In this document: positions 1 through 5,388 of the stretch, piece after piece
Numbering within the stretch: the first letter of the stretch is position 1
How the letters are laid out: every line of letters starts with the position of its first letter
The notes under the pieces: model-generated
What the model was told of the DNA's origin: nothing
Database searches by the model: none
Seen by the model: the letters and a program-made list of their open reading frames with translations, nothing else
Position numbers and translations under genes: made by a program
Source of the DNA: Bacteroidales bacterium UBA1182
Lineage (GTDB): Bacteria > Bacteroidota > Bacteroidia > Bacteroidales > Bacteroidaceae
Direction of reading: 5' to 3'
Length of the DNA: 8,146 nucleotides
Assembly: GCA_002310015.1 (NCBI GenBank)
Contig: DBYQ01000019.1
Coordinates: 1 to 8,146 of the forward strand

Positions 1-1020
1 CACTGGGATCACTACGGCAAGGATAGTTTCCAGCCCATCACCACTCCAGAGGAGGGTGAGTGCTACCTGCTCAAGCCTATGAACTGCCCCCACCACTGCT
101 GCATATTCAAGTCACAGCCCCGCTCATACAGGGACCTGCCTCTGCGCATAGCTGAGTTTGGTACCGTATACCGTTATGAGCAGAGCGGTGAGCTTCACGG
201 ACTGACCCGCGTACGTAGCTTTACACAGGATGATGCACACATTTTCTGCCGTCCTGACCAGGTTAAGGGTGAGTTCATCCGCGTTATGGAGATCATTGAG
301 ATTATCTTCAAGGCTCTGAACTTTGACAACTTTGAGGCTCAGATCTCACTGCGTGACCCTAATGACCACGAGAAGTACGTAGGTAGCGATGAGGTTTGGG
401 AGAAGGCTGAGCGTGCCATCGTTGAGGCATGTGAGGAGAAGGGCCTGAAGGCTACCGTTGAGTACGGTGAGGCTGCATTCTACGGCCCCAAACTGGACTT
501 CATGGTCAAGGATGCTCTGGGCCGCCGCTGGCAGCTGGGTACCATCCAGGTTGACTACAACCTGCCTCAGAGATTTGAACTGGAATACATTGCTTCTGAT
601 AACCAGAAGGAGCGTCCCGTTATGATTCATCGCGCACCGTTCGGCTCAATGGAACGTTTCGTTGCCGTGCTGATTGAGCATACCGCCGGTAAGTTCCCGC
701 TCTGGCTCACACCTGACCAGGTGGCTATCCTGCCTATCTCAGAGAAGGCTAATGACTATGCATACAAGGTACAGAAAGAACTTGAGGATAAATATGAAAT
801 CCGCGGATTTGTTGATGACCGCAACGAGAAGATAGGCCGTAAGATCCGTGACAATGAGGTTAAGCACATTCCTTACATGCTTGTAGTAGGTGAAAAAGAG
901 GCTGAAAACTGTGAAGTCAACGTACGCAAGCAGGGTGCTGAGAACCTTGGAAACATGAAAATTGACGAATTCGGTAAAAAAATTGCTGAAGAAGTCAATT
1001 CTATGATAAATAAATGGTAA
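1..1020 (+). CDS. thrS: Threonine--tRNA ligase (ThrRS), C-terminal part, 5' end cut by window edge
   Basis: Cytoplasmic class II aminoacyl-tRNA synthetase that charges tRNA-Thr. The frame is open from base 1 (HWDHYGKDSF...), so the ATG at 79 is an internal Met and not the start; 339 residues are visible, roughly the second half of a family that is usually about 640. Seen in the sequence: the KPMNCPHH segment with the first zinc-ligand Cys, class II motif 2 (YRYEQSGELHGLTRVRSF), the second zinc ligand in DDAHIFC, and the third zinc-ligand His followed by motif 3 (IHRAPFGSMERF). The HGTP-type anticodon-binding domain begins near LWLTPDQVAILPI and runs to the end. The N-terminal TGS and editing domains lie outside the window. 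It leads the infC-rpmI-rplT cluster, 63 bases upstream of infC, a common bacterial arrangement. Identification is certain; only the 5' end is missing. Confidence 0.97.
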   Translation, partial: HWDHYGKDSFQPITTPEEGECYLLKPMNCPHHCCIFKSQPRSYRDLPLRIAEFGTVYRYEQSGELHGLTRVRSFTQDDAHIFCRPDQVKGEFIRVMEIIEIIFKALNFDNFEAQISLRDPNDHEKYVGSDEVWEKAERAIVEACEEKGLKATVEYGEAAFYGPKLDFMVKDALGRRWQLGTIQVDYNLPQRFELEYIASDNQKERPVMIHRAPFGSMERFVAVLIEHTAGKFPLWLTPDQVAILPISEKANDYAYKVQKELEDKYEIRGFVDDRNEKIGRKIRDNEVKHIPYMLVVGEKEAENCEVNVRKQGAENLGNMKIDEFGKKIAEEVNSMINKW

Positions 1021-1025
1021 TTTTG
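1018..1025 (+). promoter_or_regulatory. Candidate -7 promoter box (TAATTTTG) for infC, overlapping the thrS stop codon
   Basis: TAATTTTG fits the Bacteroidetes TAnnTTTG -7 consensus, and its first three bases are the thrS stop codon. Transcription would begin near 1030 and give an infC leader of about 50 nt. I see no good TTTG-like -33 element 19-21 bases upstream, so this is a half match. It would let infC-rpmI-rplT be transcribed without thrS. Confidence 0.4.
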
Positions 1026-1083
1026 CGCCCGCGTTGTGTAAAAGTTGAAAAAAGAAAAGAGAAAACTATATAACTGATTCTGA

Positions 1084-1656
1084 ATGAAGAAAGACAATTT
1101 GAGCGACCAGTTTCAGGTTAACGATGAAATTCGTGCCAGAGAGGTCCGTATAGTCGGTGATGACATTGAGTCCAAAGTGGTTCCACTGCGTGAAGCACTT
1201 AGAATAGCCGATGAGATGGAGTTGGATCTGGTTCTTATATCGCCAAATGCCGTTCCTCCAGTATGCAGGATAGTGGATTTCTCCAAATTTATTTATCAAC
1301 TTAAGAAGAAGCAGAAAGAGGCTAAGGCCAAACAGGTCAAGATTGATGTCAAGGAAATCCGTTTCGGACCCCAGACTGATGATCATGACTACAACTTCAA
1401 GCTGAAGCACGCCATGGGTTTCCTGCAGAATGGTGACAAGGTTAAAGCTTACGTTTTTTTCCGTGGCCGTTCAATACTGTTCAAGGAGCAGGGCGAGAAT
1501 ATCCTGGCCCGTTTTGCAAAAGACCTTGAAGAGTACGGAAAGCAGGAGCAGGCACCTATCCTGGAGGGTAAGCGTATGACAATATTCATATCGCCCAAGA
1601 AGGGTGGAGTTCCCAAGAAGGGTGATGCACCTAAGCAGGAAGAGAGTAAAGAATAA
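1084..1656 (+). CDS. infC: Translation initiation factor IF-3
   Basis: IF3 binds the 30S subunit, keeps 50S off, and checks start codon-initiator tRNA pairing. The 190 residues show the usual layout: N-domain about 8-71 (QVNDEIRAREVRIVGDD near the start), a lysine-rich linker helix about 72-86 (QLKKKQKEAKAKQ), C-domain about 87-171 with KEIRFGPQTDDHDYNFK and the VFFRGRS segment, and a charged low-complexity tail (KKGGVPKKGDAPKQEESKE). The start is well fixed: the codon just before the ATG is an in-frame TGA, so no upstream start is possible. This infC uses ATG; the AUU start that lets IF3 repress itself in E. coli is absent. The leader is A-rich with no Shine-Dalgarno, normal for Bacteroidetes. 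It lies between thrS and rpmI. Confidence 0.97.
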   Translation: MKKDNLSDQFQVNDEIRAREVRIVGDDIESKVVPLREALRIADEMELDLVLISPNAVPPVCRIVDFSKFIYQLKKKQKEAKAKQVKIDVKEIRFGPQTDDHDYNFKLKHAMGFLQNGDKVKAYVFFRGRSILFKEQGENILARFAKDLEEYGKQEQAPILEGKRMTIFISPKKGGVPKKGDAPKQEESKE

Positions 1657-1659
1657 CTG

Positions 1660-1693
1660 ACCGCTACGCTCCGGCATGGTGCGTACGGTTTTT
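1660..1693 (+). terminator. Terminator-like hairpin (possible attenuator) between infC and rpmI
   Basis: ACCG plus TACGC (1660-1669, one bulged C at 1664) pairs with GCGTA plus CGGT (1681-1689) across an 11-nt loop, and the stem runs into TTTTT at 1689-1693. This has the form of an intrinsic terminator four bases after the infC stop codon. Because rpmI and rplT normally share the infC transcript and no promoter box is evident in the remaining 25 bases, partial termination or attenuation is more likely than a full stop. No regulator can be named from the sequence. Confidence 0.55.
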
Positions 1694-1718
1694 AATAACA
1701 AACAAATATTTAATAACA

Positions 1719-1916
1719 ATGTTGAAGACAAAGACTAATTCCGGTTCCAAAAAAAGATTCGCTCTTACCGGATCGGGCAAAATCAAGAGAAAACACGCTT
1801 ATCACAGCCACATTCTGACTAAGAAGACTAAAAAGCGTAAAAGAAATCTGGATCACTTCACTCTGCTGGACCAGGCCAATGTTAAGATGGTTAAGGACCT
1901 GCTTTGCATGAGATAA
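1719..1916 (+). CDS. rpmI: 50S ribosomal protein L35
   Basis: Small basic protein of the large ribosomal subunit. The 65 residues cover the whole family length: KTKTNSGSKKRFALTGSGKIK at the start, then the conserved KRKHAYHSHILTKKTKKRKR core and a C-terminal helix (NVKMVKDLLCMR). The second residue is Leu where many homologues begin MPKMKT; the start is still sound because homology begins within the first residues and the ATG follows an A/T-rich leader (AATATTTAATAACA) without a Shine-Dalgarno. It sits 62 bases after infC, beyond a terminator-like hairpin, and 95 bases before rplT. L35 is normally co-transcribed with L20. Confidence 0.97.
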   Translation: MLKTKTNSGSKKRFALTGSGKIKRKHAYHSHILTKKTKKRKRNLDHFTLLDQANVKMVKDLLCMR

Positions 1917-1955
1917 CCCGATTAAGAGATCAGTCAAAAAGAAAATTAACCGATT

Positions 1956-1993
1956 TGTCAGCTTTAAGTCCTGAACTTTAGCGGGCGCTGACA
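1956..1993 (+). promoter_or_regulatory. Hairpin in the rplT leader, candidate L20 autoregulatory site
   Basis: TGTCAGC (1956-1962) pairs perfectly with GCTGACA (1987-1993). Inside it AAGT (1966-1969) can pair with ACTT (1975-1978) over a CCTGA loop, leaving an asymmetric internal loop (TTT against TAGCGGGC). No T-tract follows, so it is not a terminator. It ends 18 bases before the rplT start. L20 is known in other phyla to repress its own operon by binding leader RNA that resembles its 23S rRNA site; that this hairpin does so is inference from position and shape only. Confidence 0.35.
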
Positions 1994-2011
1994 TTCAAAA
2001 AACAGAAAACT

Positions 2012-2356
2012 ATGCCGAGATCAGTAAATCACGTTGCTTCAAGAGCAAAGAGAAAGAAAATTTTAGGTCTTACCAGAGGTTACTTCGGTGCAAGAAAGAA
2101 CGTCTGGACCGTTGCCAAGAACACATGGGAGAAGGGTTTAACCTATGCATTCCGTGACCGTAAGAACAAGAAGAGAGAGTTCCGTGCTCTGTGGATCCAG
2201 CGTATCAATGCTGCTGCCCGTTTGGAGGGTATGAATTATTCACAGCTCATGGGCGCCATTCATAAGGCTGGTATTGAGATTAACCGCAAGGTGCTGGCCG
2301 ACTTGGCTATGAACAACCCTGAGGCTTTCAAGGCTATCGTTGCCAAGGTTAAGTAA
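2012..2356 (+). CDS. rplT: 50S ribosomal protein L20
   Basis: L20 binds 23S rRNA early in large-subunit assembly. All 114 residues match the family: the basic N-terminal extension (MPRSVNHVASRAKRKKILGLTR), the GYFGARKN and YAFRDRKNKKREFR blocks, the RINAAARLEGMNYSQLM segment, and the globular end (IEINRKVLADLAMNNPEAF). The length is normal. The ATG is preceded by CAAAAAACAGAAAACT, an A-rich leader with no Shine-Dalgarno. It is the last gene of the thrS-infC-rpmI-rplT cluster and is followed within 20 bases by a strong terminator. In several other bacteria L20 feeds back on this operon, and a hairpin just upstream could serve that purpose here. Confidence 0.98.
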   Translation: MPRSVNHVASRAKRKKILGLTRGYFGARKNVWTVAKNTWEKGLTYAFRDRKNKKREFRALWIQRINAAARLEGMNYSQLMGAIHKAGIEINRKVLADLAMNNPEAFKAIVAKVK

Positions 2357-2372
2357 TTAACTTAATACAGTT

Positions 2373-2410
2373 AAAAAAGCGGATGGATTTTCTTTCCACC
2401 CGCTTTTTTT
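2373..2410 (+). terminator. Intrinsic terminator of the ribosomal-protein operon, usable from both strands
   Basis: AAAAAAGCGG-A-TGGA (2373-2387) pairs with TCCA-C-CCGCTTTTTT (2395-2409) with a single A/C mismatch and a 7-nt loop, followed on the + strand by a run of seven T. The A-run on the left arm reads as a T-tract on the - strand, so the same hairpin could stop transcription arriving from the convergent xylanase gene. Confidence 0.92.
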
Positions 2411-2412
2411 AT

Positions 2413-2420
2413 TATCTTTG
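2413..2420 (+). promoter_or_regulatory. -7 promoter box (TATCTTTG) of the small RNA
   Basis: TATCTTTG is an exact match to the Bacteroidetes TAnnTTTG consensus. It sits just after the rplT terminator, so its upstream region overlaps the terminator hairpin. A clear TTTG -33 element is lacking; TTTC lies at about the right distance. The paired small RNA begins four to five bases downstream, which fits a start near 2423-2426. Confidence 0.75.
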
Positions 2421-2422
2421 CT

Positions 2423-2605
2423 ACAACCGCATCGGGTTAGATCGGGAGACTCATCAATTAAAACGAAGAACCGGGATTGCTCTGGTTTCCAATGGCGGGC
2501 CACGCCCCTTATGGGGTAACCTTAGGTCGGTGGATTACAAAGGAGGCCGGGCGCTCAAAACTTATTTTCCGGAGTTCTCATCACATCACCGGTGCGGTTT
2601 TTTTT
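2423..2605 (+). ncRNA. ssrS: Structured small RNA of the Bacteroidales-1 / 6S-like type
   Basis: About 180 nt with no protein gene, bounded by a TATCTTTG box and a run of eight T. Seen directly: the ends pair, 2425-2435 (AACCGCATCGG) with 2589-2599 (CCGGTGCGGTT), as an 11-bp stem with one G-U pair. A second stem joins GAGACTC (2446-2452) to GAGTTCTC (2572-2579) with one bulge. The interior holds local hairpins, such as AACCGGG/TCTGGTT (2469-2475 with 2481-2487) and CCCC-TTAT-GGGG (2505-2516). Known: the Bacteroidales-1 RNA motif has this promoter-RNA-terminator form and usually lies downstream of the L20 gene. As I recall, it has been proposed to be the 6S RNA, which binds RNA polymerase holoenzyme. 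A long closing stem around an open middle and a length near 180 nt agree with 6S. The 6S role and the symbol are inferred, not shown. Confidence 0.75.
2589..2605 (+). terminator. 3' end of the small RNA: closing-stem arm plus eight T
   Basis: CCGGTGCGG followed by TTTTTTTT. I find no strong local hairpin next to the T-run; the arm pairs instead with the 5' end of the RNA about 160 nt away. Termination therefore seems to depend on the end-to-end closing stem, as in 6S RNAs. A weak CCGG/CCGG alternative (2569-2572 with 2589-2592) is possible. Confidence 0.65.
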
Positions 2606-2609
2606 GCTC

Positions 2610-5297
2610 TTATCTTAACACTTTCTTTCCGTTTATGATAGAGATGCCTTTGTGGTCGTCCCCTACCAAGGTTCCACCTAGATTATATCTTGCACCGACA
2701 TTATCATCATCTTTGAATATGTAATAAACGGCATCCTCTTCTGTGCAAATGAATTCAATCTTGTCAATGTTGCAGAAAACGCCGGTAATAGTGATTCGGA
2801 AAGTTTGTTGTCCTTCAGTTAGATTCTGGGATAGATTGATTTCATTTGTAACGTAGTAGTTACCCCAACCTTTATTGCTTACATTGACATTAGCTAATTG
2901 GGTTTCGTTGCCATTATTCATCAGTCCGATCCTGAATCCCGAGTTATCAAGTCCGGAACATACGGTTGCCTTAATGGCATATTTGCCGGCGGTCTTGACA
3001 TTTACAGTATACTCTAACCATTCGCCGTTTTCACGGGTATATCCTATGGCATATCCATTGTTTTCGGCTACTATATCAACACCTTCGTTGTCTGAACGGT
3101 AGCTTGCTTTTCCTTCATCGTCAGAGTCTGAATCATGGAATGTGAGTCCTTCGCCGCCTATGTCAAAGTTTTCAGCCTGTATGATTCCTGGGATATTGAC
3201 TGTCTTGTAAACATAACGTGCATTGTTGACCGTTAGGGACATTTTTGTTATTTCAGATTCATTTCCAAGCGTATCAACAGCAATCGATGAAATTGTTACA
3301 GTTCCTTTGGCAGTTGGTGTATATGTACAATTAAATGGTTTGCTGGTGATCGTTTTTATTAGTGCCCCGTTAGCAAAGACCTTGACTGTTGAAAGTGCAT
3401 CGTATCTGGATGAGTTAACCGGGGTAAAGGCCAACGAGGTTTGTTGGTTTACCGTAGCTGGAGAGGGGGCGGCTGATATCTTGAGATTAAGTGTCTTGTC
3501 AACTTCTACGTGACTAAAGGTGATTTTGTCAATGTTACAGCTGCTTCTGGTTATGGTTAGGCGTATAATTTGTTCGCCCTCTTTCAACTGAATAAGGGTT
3601 CTTCCTGATATTGAAGTGTATGTGTTCCAGTTATTATCAGCGGTCTTAGGTACAATGATATTGTCAGTCAGGTCTGTAAGACCGTCATAATCACTGAGTG
3701 AGAGACGGAATCCGGAACCGGTTGTGCCTGATGAAACTACAGCTTGGTATGTATAAAATCCTGCCTGTGTGACATTTACAGTATATTCCATCCATTCATC
3801 GGTGTTAGTATAGCCAATGGCTTTACCTCCGTTTCCATTGACAATATCAACTCCTTCACAATCGCTTCTATATGAACTGGCATCTCCTTCCTTATTGCTG
3901 TTGGAATCATGATAGGTTACGCCGTCACCTCCCTTGTCAAAATCTTCAGCCTGAACAGTTCCGGGTAATTTTATGGATTTAAAAACTGAACGCGGATTGT
4001 ATGCGGTGAAACTACCTTCACGTTCGTATGTCTTTCCATCGTTTGTATAAACTATAGCCTTCAGATTATGTTTTCCGTTTACTGTAGGAACATATTTTGT
4101 AACATAAGGGGCTTCAGTCATTTTTTTATAAAGATTTCCATTAACGTAAAGTTCGATGCTGTCTATCTTTATGTTCTGATTAACCATACGTGCACGCACT
4201 GTTATAGGCAGGGAATCATTGCGCGTGGCTTTGACAGATTCAGGCTTTATGTAAAGGGATATCTGTTTTTTCATGCCGGGGAATGGGCTCTTGGCAGTCT
4301 TGGCTTTGTCAGAGGCCATGTATTGTCTTAACCAAGTCATAGCCGGACGTTCAACTCCGTCTTTTATAATGCCGGAATTACTTACCCAGGTGGAACCGTG
4401 AATGAATCCCCAGATGGTGACACCTGCGCAGTAAGGAGCCTCCCACATTATGGGGAATATTTTCTCGTACTGAGCCTTCTGCTGAGCATCATCTGCAATA
4501 TCTATATCAAGTTCTGTGATGTACATCGGCATCTTCAACCCATCCTGCAGCGTCTTCATTGAGCTTTTAAGATTGTCAACGCTGATATCAGTAACATCGT
4601 GAGACTGACATCCGTATGCATCAATAGGTGCACCTGCATCTCGTAGAGTACGGACAAGATCAAGATAGGCTTGAGTGTCAGACTGGAACGTGTTGTAGTC
4701 ATTGTAAATAAGAATGGCATTTGGCCAGCGTTCGTATGCCAGCTCAAAAGCTTTGATAAGCCAGTCATAACCTGTCTTACCTCCACCGCCCAGTGATTCT
4801 TTTATCATGGGGTTGCCTGGCTGGTGCATGCCTACAGCCTCGTTTACCACGTCTATCATTTTTAGGTCCGGATAATGTCTCTTTGCTTCATCCATCCATG
4901 CAACGATGGCATTGTATCTTTCTTGTACTGACAGATTCGGCAACCAATCAGGATATTGGGAACCCCAAACAAGTGTGTGGAATTTGAATAATACGCCATT
5001 TCTTTTGGCATAACTGTATATTGCATCGGCTCCCCAGTTTTCATTTCCCCAATTATAATAGGTGCGTGAACCCTGGATGGACTGCCATTTGGTCTCGTTC
5101 TCACATGTGATCTGATTCCATAAAGACTTGTACTCATATCCATTGGTGTTAACACTACCCCTTGTTGTAATGTTACCTAAGAATTTGTCTGGATTTTTTG
5201 ACAGTTGTGCACTGACAGGAGTGTTGGTTAAAGAATAACAGATTATTATAAATGTAGATACAATCTGTCTGCATGATAATACATTAGTCCTTCTCAT
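2610..5297 (-). CDS. Secreted multi-domain endo-1,4-beta-xylanase: GH10, two Ig-like/CBM6 pairs, C-terminal tail
   Basis: Cuts the beta-1,4-xylose backbone of xylan outside the cytoplasm. Domains over 895 residues: signal peptide 1-30 (PVSA|Q, no lipobox); GH10 about 36-327; Ig-like about 346-433; CBM6 about 443-597; Ig-like about 605-690; CBM6 about 701-851; tail about 858-895. GH10 marks include ENETKW (66-71), HTLVWGSQ (107-114), DVVNEA with acid/base Glu153, ITELDI with nucleophile Glu262, and WGFIHGSTW (296-304). LVWG replaces the more usual LVWH. Both CBM6 modules keep the YRSD-EGVDI segment, an EW-EYTVNV tryptophan (Trp502, Trp760) and the CNIDKI asparagine (Asn588, Asn843) typical of the xylan-binding cleft. 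The tail resembles short C-terminal sorting-like tails of Prevotella proteins, so surface delivery is possible. The gene lies downstream of mltG on the same strand and is visibly more AT-rich than the GH51 gene. Family assignment is firm; exact substrate is inferred. Confidence 0.95.
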   Translation of the reverse strand: MRRTNVLSCRQIVSTFIIICYSLTNTPVSAQLSKNPDKFLGNITTRGSVNTNGYEYKSLWNQITCENETKWQSIQGSRTYYNWGNENWGADAIYSYAKRNGVLFKFHTLVWGSQYPDWLPNLSVQERYNAIVAWMDEAKRHYPDLKMIDVVNEAVGMHQPGNPMIKESLGGGGKTGYDWLIKAFELAYERWPNAILIYNDYNTFQSDTQAYLDLVRTLRDAGAPIDAYGCQSHDVTDISVDNLKSSMKTLQDGLKMPMYITELDIDIADDAQQKAQYEKIFPIMWEAPYCAGVTIWGFIHGSTWVSNSGIIKDGVERPAMTWLRQYMASDKAKTAKSPFPGMKKQISLYIKPESVKATRNDSLPITVRARMVNQNIKIDSIELYVNGNLYKKMTEAPYVTKYVPTVNGKHNLKAIVYTNDGKTYEREGSFTAYNPRSVFKSIKLPGTVQAEDFDKGGDGVTYHDSNSNKEGDASSYRSDCEGVDIVNGNGGKAIGYTNTDEWMEYTVNVTQAGFYTYQAVVSSGTTGSGFRLSLSDYDGLTDLTDNIIVPKTADNNWNTYTSISGRTLIQLKEGEQIIRLTITRSSCNIDKITFSHVEVDKTLNLKISAAPSPATVNQQTSLAFTPVNSSRYDALSTVKVFANGALIKTITSKPFNCTYTPTAKGTVTISSIAVDTLGNESEITKMSLTVNNARYVYKTVNIPGIIQAENFDIGGEGLTFHDSDSDDEGKASYRSDNEGVDIVAENNGYAIGYTRENGEWLEYTVNVKTAGKYAIKATVCSGLDNSGFRIGLMNNGNETQLANVNVSNKGWGNYYVTNEINLSQNLTEGQQTFRITITGVFCNIDKIEFICTEEDAVYYIFKDDDNVGARYNLGGTLVGDDHKGISIINGKKVLR
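2745..4262 (-). repeat. Tandem duplicated Ig-like + CBM6 unit inside the xylanase gene
   Basis: Residues about 346-597 and 605-851 are two copies of the same Ig-like/CBM6 pair. The CBM6 halves align almost without gaps: PGTVQAEDFDKGGDGVTYHD against PGIIQAENFDIGGEGLTFHD, then SYRSDCEGVDIV against SYRSDNEGVDIV, then EWMEYTVNV against EWLEYTVNV, ending CNIDKITF against CNIDKIEF. The Ig-like halves are more diverged. The DNA of the copies has drifted, so the duplication is old. Confidence 0.85.
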
Positions 5298-5337
5298 AAT
5301 GTTCTATGTTATAAAAGCCCAAATTGAATATTTAGGA

Positions 5338-5345
5338 CAAAAATA
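5338..5345 (-). promoter_or_regulatory. Candidate -7 box (TATTTTTG) for the xylanase gene
   Basis: On the - strand TATTTTTG fits TAnnTTTG and would give a leader of about 30 nt before the xylanase ATG. No good -33 element is visible (TTTC at about the right spacing). The region is AT-rich, so a chance match is possible. Confidence 0.45.
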
Positions 5346-5348
5346 GTC

Positions 5349-5376
5349 AAAATAGCTGTTACTTGAAAGCTGTTTT
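5349..5376 (-). terminator. Weak hairpin between mltG and the xylanase gene
   Basis: On the - strand AAAA-C-AGCT and AGCT-A-TTTT pair with one mismatch over a 10-nt loop and end in TTTTG. It lies 13 bases after the mltG stop codon and just before the candidate xylanase promoter. The stem is short and AT-rich, so it may be a leaky terminator or nothing. Confidence 0.3.
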
Positions 5377-5388
5377 CCAGTAAAAACC

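Noticed and set aside
79..81. ATG at 79 as the thrS start
   Set aside because: It is the internal Met of the conserved KPMNCPHH motif and the frame is open to the window edge, so the gene begins upstream.
346..1410. Three - strand open frames opposite thrS and infC
   Set aside because: They lie wholly within or across well-identified genes on the other strand and show no recognisable domains; they are shadows of the real reading frames.
2587..2594. CACCGGTG palindrome as an operator
   Set aside because: It is a single short palindrome formed by the 3' arm of the small RNA's closing stem; no second copy is seen near any promoter.
2383..2724. Open + strand frame of 113 codons after rplT
   Set aside because: It starts inside the rplT terminator hairpin, runs through the structured RNA and overlaps the xylanase end; it has no family resemblance and contains low-complexity stretches such as FFYYLCY.
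4068..4331. Short + strand open frames opposite the xylanase gene (also at 2875-3102, 3223-3513, 4793-4987)
   Set aside because: They are antisense to conserved GH10, Ig-like and CBM6 coding sequence, and no protein family is recognisable in them.
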